Program-made: the position numbers and the translations under genes
Notes under the pieces: model-generated
Database searches by the model: none
What the model was told of the DNA's origin: nothing
The model's input: only the letters and a program-made list of their open reading frames with translations
Source: Xanthoparmelia taractica
Taxonomy: Eukaryota > Ascomycota > Lecanoromycetes > Lecanorales > Parmeliaceae
DNA: 64,000 bases
Direction: 5' to 3'
Assembly: GCA_033085395.1 (NCBI GenBank)
Contig: MU853198.1
Location: forward strand, 57,670 to 121,669
Shown here: piece by piece, positions 36,416 to 47,587 of the stretch
Layout: every line of letters begins with the position of its first letter
How positions within the stretch are numbered: position 1 is the stretch's first letter

Positions 36416-37911
36416 GAGATAATGAAGAAGAGGTAGAGGATCGAATGAGAGGACTAGTTTCGATAACGGTATCTATTGATACGTGTGATTGAGGGGGATC
36501 TAATAGACTAAATGTTTAGAAGATATTAGAAGTGTTATTATAATATATTGCAATAAGTTAAAACTTTACCGTGGGTTGTGTAAGGAGCGTAGATCTCCGA
36601 AGTTCGTACGAACTTTGAGACTCAATATTATCCTGAAGCGGGAATGAACGCGAATGCTGTGGTTTTTCACCGGAGTACACAGCTCTGATCGGCTGAGCGA
36701 TTTAGAAATCTGTTCTGCCTCTCGTGAATCTTCTGGGGCGACACAGTGCACGTCTTTATGTCTGGCTAAAAAGTTGTCGATAGATCTTGAACCATGTTTC
36801 TTGCTTTTCTTTGACGCTGTCTTACGACTCACGGCTTGCCAGATAGCAGTTATTCGTAGCTGCCCTTTAGCATGGTTATGGTTTTTCCTAAGTGAACATT
36901 TATGAAGTGTTTATTTCTACATCTGTGGCACTACGGCTAGGGGGCTACGTCGATTAGGATGATTAGAGCTAGGGCCAGTGGAAACAAGCAAACCCCGAGG
37001 TATCAATACCTGCAAATTCATAACAAGCAAGTCTCTCACGCCCGCAGCAAGTCAATCTGAGGTGGAACATCTATGTACCCTGATCACTACTCGACTAGGG
37101 AGATTTACAGAAATGGCGGGCGCTAAGGTCACTCTTCGGAGAGAAGACATATTTGGGAACCTCGGAATCTACATCAATTCCCGAAAGGTCCCACAACCTG
37201 GCGAGTAAGTCCTCATGTTCCTATCATAGTAACTCTCTGACCGGATCATAGGTTCTAGCAAGCCTCTTCTTTCCCCTCCAGAGCTGTCTCATGAGGCAAG
37301 TTACGTCTACGAGATTCACGGCTATAAGCCAGGCCATCCTTGTAGCCCAGTCAAAGCGCTGAACTCTCTTTCTGCGTTTTGAACACTGACCTTGGGCTCT
37401 CAGTAGACCACAGTGCCTCACGCGACTCCGGTTGAAGCGCTTTCACCGTTACACTGTTTGCCTCTGAAATAACTTCAGCCATCATCAACCTAGCGCCTCT
37501 ACGGCTCAGTTTCTTTTACCCTTTGTTCGCTCGGTAGCATGGCAAAGGATGAGAGATGAACTAGGTTCTGACGACCTCCTTACTCTGAGACTCAAGCTTA
37601 CCTTAAGCGTACGGCACATTTGAGCCCCGTCTTCATCAGACAATGGCCTGGGTTCAACTTGCTCTGCTCCTAAGGCCTCTTTCTTCGCTGCTGCCTTCGA
37701 TTCAGCAACGGCAACAAGAACCTACGCCTCCACCGCCAGCACAGCCCCCAGCCTTGCGCTTCCATGAACAGAACTCACCCCAGCATTAGCCAGACTCGAG
37801 ACAATCTCTGCTACAAGGACCTCAGTTACCTCAAAGACCCTGGCAAGCTCCCGATACGACCTGAGACTTCCGTCACTAGCATGTAATAAGGACTACGCGG
37901 GAGCCTTGGAC
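36416..37911. other. Interval with AT-rich patch and broken frames
   Basis: Positions 36440-36570 are clearly AT-rich. A short plus-strand frame from 37114 (MAGAKVTLRRED...) runs to a GTAAGT at about 37205, but the plausible acceptor leads to a stop within two codons. A signal-peptide-like start at 37641 (MAWVQLALLL) ends in a stop after about 48 codons without reaching the next exon candidate. I see decayed coding sequence rather than intact genes. Confidence 0.4.
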
Positions 37912-38414
37912 ATGTGTGATGTTGAGCCGATGTGTGCTTACTGTGCTAAGCTCAATGATCGTGGGCTTTACCACTCTGTCGAACCGTACTGTCTGTTCTC
38001 ATGGGAAGACAGATACCAGCGCTCTTCACGTACCGAATGGGAGTACTATAGGGATGCATGGATCCTATTTCGAGAATGCATAATCCCCACACTTACGATG
38101 TGTCTCGTAGAGACTTCATGAAGAGCGATCTACGCATTGAGGTAGTGCAGAGCGCAGACCGTAGCCCCAAACAACCGATCCCTCAATATCTGCACAAGGT
38201 CCAGTCTAATTACCATTTTTTTGCTGGAGACAATGCGTATTCGGTGACGTTCTCATCACAGTATTACCGCCATAGGATTCAACCAAACGGGTATACATGG
38301 TTTGATGCATTCGAAGAGACTATCGACGTGAAGAGTGACCTCCGCTACCTTGACGCTCATGCTTCGCCTATCCCTAAAGTTCATGGCTGTTGCTTGGAGT
38401 GTATCAGTAGGTAA
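37912..38414 (+). CDS. Hypothetical protein, tentative two-exon model
   Basis: Two adjacent frames can be joined by removing 38043-38110 (68 nt, GTACTA...CTCGTAG), giving 144 residues in a consistent phase. The N-terminal part is cysteine-containing (MCDVEPMCAYCAKL, then EPYCLF), and the C-terminal part ends GCCLECISR. The same upstream frame is open back to 37760, so an additional 5' exon is possible. The donor is not a strong consensus. A frameshifted pseudogene is the main alternative. No family is recognised. Confidence 0.33.
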
Positions 38415-38637
38415 CAAACACGTCACTTTCGCGGACTGCTCCTAGTTCAACACGCTCCTGCTGAAATTCGCGTCTCAACACTTTGCTCGAAACTATCAGA
38501 TGCTGAAAAATCCTTCCCTTCGCCTCCTCACCCATAACACGTCTGCGATCCCACAACGACGCAAAGAGATTCCGGTAGGACTTCACTGCACACAAGCCAC
38601 TAGCGATCATTCTAACGCGACGTAATCACAACAGAAG

Positions 38638-39197
38638 ATGGGTACAAGCAAGAGAGAACGAAAAACGCAGAGCCACAAGGACAAACACATCGTGTCACTC
38701 CAGTTTAAGAAGCATAAAATCACACCTCTATCAGTGAGTCCACACTTTCTTCCTCTTCTTCATACTCATCAAAAACGCAGACCCCCTCCACATCCCGTAA
38801 TGCCACCCAACTCACCCAAGCGACAATCTTCGAGAACCTCGTTGCAGAAAGCCGTGCAACGGTCCTCAGAGCCAAGGACGTCATGAAGATCGAATATATC
38901 CCGAATGATGACACAACTTCGGAAACGCAAACAGAAGAGACGGAGGAGGATTATTCAGGGGAAGAGTCCATAGTGTCGCTCGTGCTCAGGATGAGAGCCA
39001 AAGTCGAGGGATGGCCGATGATGGGTTTGGAAGATGATGCGAGAGATCAGTTTTCGTATCATAGGACCGAAGCGTCCACGGGTATCTCTAGAGCTAGGGA
39101 TGCTGTGGACGTAGATGTTCATTTCGAGCGGAGAGCCACCACCAGCGGGTTCCCAATGAGCGTAGAGCGAAGTACGTTCCAGCGGCTTGGGGGTTGA
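38638..39197 (+). CDS. Hypothetical basic/acidic protein, two exons
   Basis: Exons 38638-38733 and 38781-39197 are separated by a 47-nt intron with a strong GTGAGT donor and an ACGCAG acceptor, in phase 0. The product is 170 residues. The first 30 residues are strongly basic (KRERKTQSHKDKH), which could act as a nuclear signal. The middle is helical, and an acidic run (TEETEEDYSGEE) precedes a C-terminal half without recognised motifs. Splicing removes what would otherwise be a frame change between two overlapping open frames, which supports a real gene. Function unknown. Confidence 0.5.
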
Positions 39198-40429
39198 GCG
39201 CCTTCTGTTGTTTTGAGTACAGAGCACAGACGCTCATGCATACCTCTGTCACTACAGGCTATGCTTAGGTACACCTATGCAAGAGACGCGTATTCTCAAA
39301 ATAACTCGCAAGATGCTGGGTATTTCCAGAAACATATTCACTGTTGGTCTTCTTAGTACTGAGTGTATCTATCTCGACTGCGTTATTCCTGGTGTACAAC
39401 CTTGCGGCAGTCATATAGCCGTTGAGGAATGCCGAATATAAAGCAGAGACCTCGCTCCGAGTGTGCTACCTGCTCCTTCCAGTCAAGTAGGAAGATCCTC
39501 GTTACCAATTCCTGAAGGCTGTATGGGGAGCGCACGATGCCTCCAAGTCTCCAACACTGATTTCAGAGATAGGTGGTGGCGAAATAACGGAAGAAGTGGG
39601 GGGCTCTATTGAGATAAACAATGTTTGACCAAGTAGCGCTTTCCATCATTGCACGCCTTTCAAGGAAGGGATGGGCCTTGAGAGTAGTTCTGTTCGAAGC
39701 AGTCATGGAGCCATTTAAGCCTTGTATCATCAAGCTGGTCAACGACGCTAGTTCATATTCTGAAGATGTCTGAGGGTGAGCGAGCGAGATGGGACATGAA
39801 TTGGGTGGATCACCGGCAAAAATGTCGTCTCCGGTCACGGGCAGTCAGTACTGGAAAAGGGTCTTACTTAAAGAGGTCAAATTTTCCTCCGACCCCGAGG
39901 CTCGCGATCCTGACTCTGAGTCAGCCTCGCAAGTTGCAACCCGGTCTCGGAACTTGTGAAATACAGCATCATGCTGCGAAAGTAAGTCAATAATCTAGAA
40001 ATACTACATACTGCACTTCTCAGCACTTCTCGTAATTCTTGAAGTTGAATCCCAGCCTCAATATCTCGATTGCGTTTCCATCTGGACATCGGATCGAAGC
40101 GCTAAGCCCTTTCCAGTTGCCAAGATGCGAGATGGCTTACGGAGGATCAAAGGAAGGCTTCCTGCGCGCAACATCGATGGAGTGTGATGATGTGACATTT
40201 ATGGTGACCTTTCGCCGGGCAGAGAAAGTTTGGGCGAGATTCGAGTCCTCAGTAAGACGGGCGAGGTATTAGCTGCGGCGACACCGAGGAGAAGAGTTCT
40301 ATAAAGGTCCACATCACCTGGTAGAGGACTCACATTTGTGATAGATAAGAAACCAGCTCGAAACAGTGCCAGTTGATTTACAAGTGCCATTCCAGACTTA
40401 CCTTGCAGCGATCAAATCAACTATTCGTC
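39198..40429. other. Intergenic, no supported gene
   Basis: Only short frames with no domain are present (for example minus 39563-39838 and plus 40039-40272). The last about 100 bases form the upstream region of the DUF3237-like gene. Confidence 0.5.
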
Positions 40430-41051
40430 ATGAAACTCATCCTCCTTCTCGCTTGCTTCGCAGCTCTATCCTCAGCCAGCAATATTTCCTCCACCACCCC
40501 TCCTGACCTCGTGCCGCTCTTCAAAGCAACCATCAACATCGGCCTTCCGGTATCACCATCTCCAATCCCGATTCCAGGCGGATTGCGCCAGCGCAAGTAC
40601 CGACCGGGTTCCCTAACACGATTGCGGATACTGAAGTCGCATGTTTAGTGGAGCCCATTACAGGCGGCGTCATAACCGGCGCCATCAATGCTACCGTTCG
40701 AGCGGGCCTTGCGTATCCCGTGCTCTATGATAATGGGACCGTCGAGGTTCCGGCTATTATTTTGTATGGCACGACACACGACATGGTGCCGTATTTGATC
40801 CAACTTTCCGGGATAGGGAAGTTGCCAGGGCAGATCGCAAGAGTCGTGAGTGCAATTCTCTATTTTGCGAAGTTGGGATGCGCAGCCTTTATCTAGTTTT
40901 TTTCGTCCGAAGCTGATACGAGATCGCTGTCTAGCAAATTGAGATTGGCGGGATGTATTCAGCCTTAGCATATGCCTTCATCGTTGCTGAGATCAAGCCC
41001 AACGCGGCGCGCACGAGAGTCGTCGTCGACGGGTTCGAAGTGAAGCAGTAG
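40430..41051 (+). CDS. Secreted DUF3237-like protein, one junction unresolved
   Basis: The ATG at 40430 opens a good signal peptide (MKLILLLACFAALSSAS). A short strand-forming segment (LFKATINIGLP) follows, then, after an unresolved junction, the core VEPITGGVITGAINATV. That core matches the RxxPITGGxxxG hallmark of DUF3237 as I know it. A second junction is clean: an 89-nt intron (40846-40934, GTGAGT...TCTAG) joins GQIARV to QIEIGGMYSALAYAFI, and the frame ends at a TAG at 41049. The first junction, between about 40570 and 40655, has no canonical intron that keeps frame: one 41-nt option (G|GTTCCC...TTTAG|TG) restores the family pattern but has a poor donor. The gene may therefore carry an unusual intron, a small frameshift, or be a recent pseudogene. 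Biochemical function of the family is unknown. Confidence 0.5.
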
Positions 41052-41545
41052 AGGCAGGGAAAATATGAGAGGCTGAGTGATAATTGCAGTGGCGGCTCAT
41101 GCGCTATCCTGATTGTGCTAGGAGTATGTTGTACTTGCTGGCTATTATCGGGCTTCCGGCTATCACTGGAATGACGATCAGCCAACGGATAGGGCAAAAT
41201 GATGATGAAGAGGATGGGATTGTGGAGAATATATTAGACAGGTTTGGAAGTGCTCGAGCCATTCTGGCCTTAGTCTGCTCGTAAAGCTGGGCTTTTTGCA
41301 ACACAAACCCGAGAAGAACACTTTTAGTCCCTGTAAGAGTGAGGTGGGGTCTTTTCTTGTCGTATTGGTGTTTAGCAAGAGGTCAAACTTTCTGCGATTC
41401 TTCATCTTCTGATTACTAATGGCCTGTTCCTACCATGTCTTGGCAGCGACTTGTGACTCACTCCTACACAGTCAAATCCCCCAAAAAAAACACTGAACCA
41501 ACTCCAGATCCTAATGCCAAAGCATTAGTCCATAGATGAACCTCC
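41052..41545. other. Intergenic
   Basis: The 3' flank of the DUF3237-like gene and the 5' region of the methyltransferase gene. Short frames on both strands (41084-41405) show no domain. Confidence 0.5.
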
Positions 41546-42442
41546 ATGCCTCCACAGACTCCCACCAACACCCAAAATGCCAGCCCCCAAACCACATGCG
41601 CCAAGTACATGTACAGCGACCGCGCACAAACCTACGACGCCTCAGCCGGCGGCTGGCACGTCGAACTAGGCCAAGACTTCGCGATCTGGACAGCGCCAGC
41701 ACCAGGTTCCGCAGTCCTCGATCTCGCCTGCGGGACAGGACTAGTGACTTTACCAATGGCTGCAGCCGTCGGGCGCAGTGGCGTAGTCGTAGGCGTGGAT
41801 GTCACGGCCGCGATGTTGCATCTGGCGAGGCGGAAGGAGCTTCCTGAAGGATCGGCGCGGGTAGAATGGGCTGAAGCGGATATCAGCCAAGGACTGGGAG
41901 ACGTAGAGGCTGTGCGGAGAGTAGTGGAGGAAAGAGGCGGGTTCGATGTGATTTCGTGCTGTTCGGCGCTTGTGTTGCTTGATGATCCCACGCGTGTTAT
42001 TAGGCAGTGGGTGGAATTGTTGAAGCGGGGTGGGAGGCTGATTGTTGATGTCCCGAGTGAGGAGCATACGCTGCAGTATCTGTTTACGGTAGCGCTGCGG
42101 GCGAAGCTGGGTATGTCGCTGCCTTTTGATCGGGAGTGGGTACGTGGTATAGAGAGTTTGGAGGGGGTGTATAAGGAGGTGGGACTGGAGGTGGAGAAGT
42201 CGTGGAGGACGAAGAGTTATGTGCCTGAGAGATGGTATGACGATGATGAGAATACGAGGGACGAGGTGTTTGATAGGCAGACTAGAGAACTTTACTTGGG
42301 GTTTGCCAAGGAGGAAAGGTTGGAGGATGCGAAGGTTGCGTGGAAGGATGTTTGGAAGATGGGGGTGAAGGATGGGAAGGGGAAGGTGTATGAGGGTCAA
42401 CCACTTTACGTGAGTATTGGGAGGAAGCCCGGAGGTCCTTGA
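41546..42442 (+). CDS. SAM-dependent class I methyltransferase
   Basis: An intronless frame of 298 residues starts at the ATG at 41546. SAM-binding motif I, VLDLACGTGLVTLP, lies at residues 57-70. It is followed by VVVGVDVTAAMLHLAR (acidic loop, post-I), EWAEADI and FDVISCCSALVLLDDP (motif II), then LKRGGRLIVDVP (motif III). This layout is that of the UbiE/COQ5-like small-molecule methyltransferases (Methyltransf_11/25 type). There is no targeting peptide or membrane helix, so a cytosolic location is likely. The acceptor substrate cannot be told from sequence. It lies upstream of, and in the same direction as, a class-III aminotransferase 0.9 kb away, but the spacing implies separate promoters. 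Confidence 0.88.
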   Translation: MPPQTPTNTQNASPQTTCAKYMYSDRAQTYDASAGGWHVELGQDFAIWTAPAPGSAVLDLACGTGLVTLPMAAAVGRSGVVVGVDVTAAMLHLARRKELPEGSARVEWAEADISQGLGDVEAVRRVVEERGGFDVISCCSALVLLDDPTRVIRQWVELLKRGGRLIVDVPSEEHTLQYLFTVALRAKLGMSLPFDREWVRGIESLEGVYKEVGLEVEKSWRTKSYVPERWYDDDENTRDEVFDRQTRELYLGFAKEERLEDAKVAWKDVWKMGVKDGKGKVYEGQPLYVSIGRKPGGP

Positions 42443-43333
42443 CTAACCAAGTGATGATTGCGTGGAGTAGCGATTTTGCTGCCCACACTTCCCCTTTTCA
42501 GAGTACTTTATTCTGGCTTTTTCGATTTCAATCTCCTTGTTTAAAATAGTTTGGGGCGAGATGGGCTACCAATCACACTGAAATAAGTCTACAGTGCGCG
42601 AGAGAGTTTTTGTAGCCCCTTATGATTTGGTTTTCTCCTGCGAACTCGCATATCGGACGACTGAAAGGAACGCGAACAATTGTAAAAGGCAAGTTTTAAA
42701 CCTCGACGTGGCACCTTCAATGGCTTACTAACTGCCTATCAATGTGTAGCTATATTACTTTGACCAGCACGGAAAAGTAAACGCATGCCTCTTCGATTTC
42801 GATTGTCTACAAAGCACAAATCACGTGACTGGACGTCAAGGTCTTGAAGTTATTATCTGGGCTGTCTTCCCCAAATACGCTGTCAATCTGCCAATTGTCG
42901 AGACACCTAGAGGTGCATGCCACGCTCAACGCACTGCCATCTATTGTACACATGCTAGATCTTCTGCTCTTGTATTTTAAGATAGCTGTAGTAATGTCTT
43001 CACTTGCGTCAGCAGCCTGCCGAGGCATGTCATCTAGCAAGCAAAAGAATGCTGCCAAACCTGGCCCTCTTTGCAGTCACATGACTAAGCTTGGCACTTC
43101 CCGTAGGAGGCTAGTGTTAAAATCTATCCACTAGCGGTATTTTACTGGATGAGCCCCGCTCCCACTGTTCCCGCAGATGCAACAGATAACAAACACTTTC
43201 TGTACAAGCTTCCAAAAGCAAGGTACTTGCTTGCGCGCGACCATACTCTCGAGTCCACAGGCATCCTTTTAATCCTTGAGGTCTTAGTCCATCTGCCATT
43301 GGAAAGCTCAAATTTGCCTACGTCTTCACCAAC
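42443..43333. other. Intergenic, promoter side of the aminotransferase
   Basis: No gene is seen. Frames of 60-96 codons on both strands have no domain. The right end is the presumed promoter and leader of the aminotransferase gene. Confidence 0.5.
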
Positions 43334-44680
43334 ATGAGTGCCTCCACGCTAGCTCAATTCGGCACGAGGCATGTAGCCAAAGGCATTGGTCGACTCGCCA
43401 ATGAGGTCATCGAAAGCGGCTCTGGCAGCTATATTACCATGGTCGGGGGCCGCAAGATGCTCGACTTCACCTGTGGTATCGCCGTCGCCAATTTGGGCCA
43501 TTGCCATCCGGCCGTGACAAAGGCTGCTCAGTCCCAAGCCGGCAAGCTCGTCCATGGGCAAATCAACATAGCCTTTCAGAAACCCTACCTCGAGCTGGTC
43601 AAGTCGCTTTTACCGATGATGCCGCACGAGTCGCTAGACACTTTCTTCTTCTGGAACTCGGGTGCCGAGGCTGTCGAAGCGGCGGTCAAATTAGCCCGAC
43701 ATGCGACCAAGAAACAAAACATCATCGTCATGCAGGGTTCTTATCACGGACGAACCTTTGGCACCATGGCAATGACACGATCCAAGACCATCTACGGCGA
43801 AAACTTTGCCCCATTGATGCCCGGCGTATTCTCGGTTGCCTTCCCATACTGCGCGCAATGCTCAGTTGCCACTCACTCCAGTGGAAAATATGGGTTTGAG
43901 AATTGTTGCATGGACCCTGTACTCCAGCTTGAGCTTCTCCTCAAACGGGAGACTGCGCCGTCTGACACCGCCGCCATCGTCATTGAGCCAGTCCTAGGAG
44001 AAGGGGGCTACGTCCCACCTCCTGCCGGATACCTCGCCAAGCTCCGGGAGATTTGCGACAAGAACAACATCCTACTGATCGCAGATGAGGTGCAATGTGG
44101 ATTCGGCAGAACGGGGAAGATGTTTGCCGTCGAGCATTGGGGTGTCAGGCCCGATATTCTAGTCATGGCCAAAGGCATTGCAAACGGCTTTCCGCTTTCC
44201 GGAATCGTCTCGAGAAAGGAACTGATGGATATGCAGAAACCTGGATCAATGGGAGGCACCTACGCTGGGAACGCAGTTTCGTGTGCAGCTGGAGTCGCCG
44301 TAGCAAAAGCCTTCCAAGAAGAGAGGATTCTGGAGAATGTTGCAGCTCGAGGAGCGGAGCTGAAAGGTATGCTCGACGCAGCAAAGTCTGATCCGAAAAC
44401 GGGAAAGATTATATATGATGTGCGAGGCCTGGGTTTGATGTTGGCTTTGGAGTGTCAACCGGGGCACGGATACGCGTCGAAAATCCAGGCGAAATGTATG
44501 GAGAAGGACATGCTGGTACTCACGACCTCGATCCATGATACCCTCAGATTCATACCGCCGCTCAACATCTCCAAGGAGGATATGGCGAAAGGGTGTCAGA
44601 TTATCAGGGAAGCGATCGAGGAGGTAGCTACGGGGGAAAGACCGCCTGAAACGGGAACCAGAGGTCAGGCCTTGGAATAG
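43334..44680 (+). CDS. Class-III PLP-dependent aminotransferase (4-aminobutyrate-type)
   Basis: A single exon encodes 448 residues, the usual length for the family. Motifs in order: GKMLDF-like GRKMLDFTCGIAVANLGH near the N-terminus, FFFWNSGAEAVEAAVKLAR (cofactor phosphate loop), GSYHGRTFGTMAMT (aromatic residue stacking on PLP), AAIVIEPVLGEGG, LLIADEVQCGFGRTGK (Asp contacting the pyridine nitrogen), and VMAKGIANGFPLSG, in which Lys280 is the expected Schiff-base lysine. The catalytic set is complete. The family transfers amino groups from omega-amino acids such as GABA or ornithine to 2-oxo acids; GABA aminotransferase-like is the best guess, and an acetylornithine-type or secondary-metabolism role remains possible. 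There is no obvious mitochondrial presequence, so a cytosolic enzyme is more likely. Confidence 0.92.
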   Translation: MSASTLAQFGTRHVAKGIGRLANEVIESGSGSYITMVGGRKMLDFTCGIAVANLGHCHPAVTKAAQSQAGKLVHGQINIAFQKPYLELVKSLLPMMPHESLDTFFFWNSGAEAVEAAVKLARHATKKQNIIVMQGSYHGRTFGTMAMTRSKTIYGENFAPLMPGVFSVAFPYCAQCSVATHSSGKYGFENCCMDPVLQLELLLKRETAPSDTAAIVIEPVLGEGGYVPPPAGYLAKLREICDKNNILLIADEVQCGFGRTGKMFAVEHWGVRPDILVMAKGIANGFPLSGIVSRKELMDMQKPGSMGGTYAGNAVSCAAGVAVAKAFQEERILENVAARGAELKGMLDAAKSDPKTGKIIYDVRGLGLMLALECQPGHGYASKIQAKCMEKDMLVLTTSIHDTLRFIPPLNISKEDMAKGCQIIREAIEEVATGERPPETGTRGQALE

Positions 44681-46027
44681 AATGATCTCCAAGCCTGCTG
44701 CTTATGTCAAATTAGCGCAGCTACCATTTACTATACAATATACACTCAAGTTATACAGCGTCTTGACACTATTCCAAAGCGCTTGCCACCTATATAGGCA
44801 ATATATGGATAGAACACCCCGGTTGATAGCTGATCCACCTATTTACCACCAATAATAAACATTCCCCAGCCATTCCCACGTGCTTCCCGCCAATACCCAT
44901 TCAAATGCCCCCCTCGCAAAACCAAAACCTCTCATTCCAGCTCAAACCCCAACAACCGCCCTCTTTCCTGGTTGTGAAGACTTAGGCAGTAGTCGCTAGA
45001 AAGTGTGACTCTAATTTCTGCGGCGGGAGCGATATGTGCGAAGACTATGTCACCGTTTCGTAACAAAGAAAGCGGCGAAGACTCGACTCGACGTCCGGCT
45101 GAGTACCATCATGTATGATATTATCGAAGTCAGGGGAGGGTCTGTCTAGGTCAGTATTATGGGACAGCGAGAAACGGAAGGCCTACCTCACGAAGGAGAT
45201 TAGAGTAGACCACCGACATAGGTCAGCACCAAGCGTAACTAACGAGGGCTACTTTCATACTGACAGTGTGGTATATTGCATGATCCATGATAGAATACGT
45301 GAGTATTGAGGACACTGGGGGAAATGAGCGACGACAAGACGGACCTATGACTACCATGTGTCAAAATTTAAGGTTCGCCGAGAAGACTAACGAGGGTGTT
45401 CTATGGAGCTTAAGGATAGGTAGATAAATGAGACGGAAACTGTGGCGTTGAGAGAAGAAAGAATGTTATAGACCAATGCTGAGGTAAACTCATAAACCAG
45501 CAGAACCACTATGCGTTAAGGACTCGAAAGTACTAAGCGCCCAAAAACCAGCATAGCATGATATGAAGACATGCTGAGGAGGGGGTCCCCGAGGTACGAT
45601 TGGCCTGTTCCGGCCAAACTCACAAGGTTAATGTATCTCGAAACATCCCTCCAGACTCAGAAATGGCCGCTCTTGCGTACAAGGAAGGTGATAGCACGCA
45701 GTAGGCAAAGAACAAAGGAAACCCAAGCAATCAAACGGATAGAGGTCTTTTGGTCACGAGCGGGAAGCTTAGGAGCTACCATCCCGGATGCTTTCATCTT
45801 TGTCGGCGTTCGAGGTCAAACTAGGCGTCTTAGAAGCTTTCCTGTCAGTGTCGTAATGCTCACTCAATGTTTGAGCCTACAACAATTATTCTGAATATTT
45901 GGAGCAGCGATCCATGTGCGCAATCCAGGTATATGGACGTATAGTGGCCCAAAAAAAGGGCATGTTTGCCTGGGAATCCGTCCGGTTTGCTTTGGAATTC
46001 AGTCATGATTGCCAGTTGCTAGCTGGA
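44681..46027. other. 1.35-kb interval without a supported gene
   Basis: Frames here (for example plus 45571-45894) have no domain and no splice partners. The left part is the 3' flank of the aminotransferase gene and the right part the 3' flank of the receptor-like gene, so both neighbours end into it. Confidence 0.5.
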
Positions 46028-47587
46028 CTAGAACCTCCCGTACCCTCTCTCCAAGTCATCCCTTGTAGTCGCAAGTTTCACGCGCGGCATCTGACTCGGT
46101 TCCCCCGTAGCATTGTGCCCCGGCATAGACTTTTCCTCGCGAAGCAATAAGTACTCCCTCTTCGGCACCGGCAGCTGCTCATACAGCTCACGACCCACGT
46201 CCTTCCCCTCCGCATGAGAAGCAACAACCGATGCGAACGTATGTTTGAGACTAGGCAGCTTGAGTTTCTCCGCTTGTTTCACATCCGAGGAGGGTTTTAT
46301 AACTGCAGACGTCGGTGCACTACCGCTACCGGAGCGCTTTGAAGACTTTAAATGGAGGGTGAGGGCGCTGGATATTTTTGGGCTGAAATGCTGGAAGAAC
46401 CTGGGGATGACGGGAAGGCAGCTGATGACAATGCCGGTGGAGAGCTCGGCATAGGTCCACATGCCCATGGGGACCATGTTGTAGCTTATGTCGGGCGACT
46501 GGGCGATCTTCCAGGTGTAGTACGTTCGTAGAATTGATGTGATGCACGCGCTGGGAAATAATTGATCAGTAAATTTGATAACAATGCGGTCTGGATACGG
46601 CCTAGCCGCAAGAATTTGGGAACTTTCGACGGTCCCGGTGGCACTGTCTTTGACGAGAAATTACTTACAAGAACCCTGCCGCAAAGATTGTCGTCATGAG
46701 TATCTTCTTTTTCAGCGGCATGTGCAATCTCCAGACGCAGGGCATCGGAAGTATCAAGATTGCAAAGTCAGAAATGACGTTGAAGACTCCCGTGGCCTGG
46801 AAAGTGGCATCGACATTAATGCAATGGCCCGTTGTCATCAGAGGGGTCCAAAACTTCTTGCGGGGAGCACATATAGCGATTTCCATCACGGTCTCAACGA
46901 AATAGACGATCAAGTTGCTCCAGATGCAGAGATGAGCCCCGAGATAGATGAACATGTTGCCTTTCCTGCTGGGTGCGAAAATGCGAAGGTATTGAAGCAG
47001 AATGGAGAGTTTGATGAAGAAGACTACAAGGCCGTAGACAATAGCGGAGATGTTGACCCACTAAATCTGCCATCAGTTCCACTTCTGTCGTCCTAGCTTG
47101 TTGCTCGTTGAATCTCACGTAAAGCATCTTGAAGAAGCTGTGCAGCTGGACGTCCCACATATGTCTTCCTCCGCCAAACCGAGTGACGATCCCAGACGGG
47201 ATGGTCTGCCCAACCTGGAGCAGCTGCCACGATTAGCAAAAGGCTGGGTTACTTTTGTGAGGCTTTTTACCCATGCTAATGCGATGATATCTGAGCGTTG
47301 TCAGTGACAGGACGGCTGCGCTTTCACAAGATGAAAGAATGGAACCTACAGTCTTCCCATGCTAGCACCCGGACAATGAACACCTTCGTGTACATGCGCA
47401 AGAGTACAGCCAGAGTACCGAAAGCAACACACAAGGCTATAGTCAGCGTGACGTAAAGATCCAGGCTGGGTGGATTGTGAAAATTTGGCAAGACGCCTGC
47501 CGGAGGGCTCATAGCGGGTCCTTCGAGAAGTGTGAAGAGCGCAGTCTGAGCCGGCTCTGAGGCAGTACCCATGGTAGAACCCGCCAT
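46028..47587 (-). CDS. Seven-helix rhodopsin-fold integral membrane protein (PTH11-like)
   Basis: Five exons (47587-47350, 47290-47271, 47223-47119, 47060-46669, 46550-46028) give 425 residues with consistent phases. Exon 2 is only 20 nt. Introns are 59, 47, 58 and 118 nt. The protein starts with a short extracellular segment ending in the family-typical GVLPNFHNPPS. TM1 follows, with RMYTKVFIV after it, then WEDYIIALAW and GGGRHMWD, WVNISAIVYGLVVFFIKLSIL (TM3), NVISDFAILILPMP (TM5), and MWTYAELSTGIVISCLPVIP (TM7). The tail is basic and Ser-rich. This is the fungal rhodopsin-domain (PF20684-like) family related to PTH11 receptors, without a CFEM domain. These are plasma-membrane proteins thought to sense surface or host cues; the ligand is unknown. 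The segment around TM2 looks shorter than usual in the family, which makes the micro-exon region the least certain part. Confidence 0.85.
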
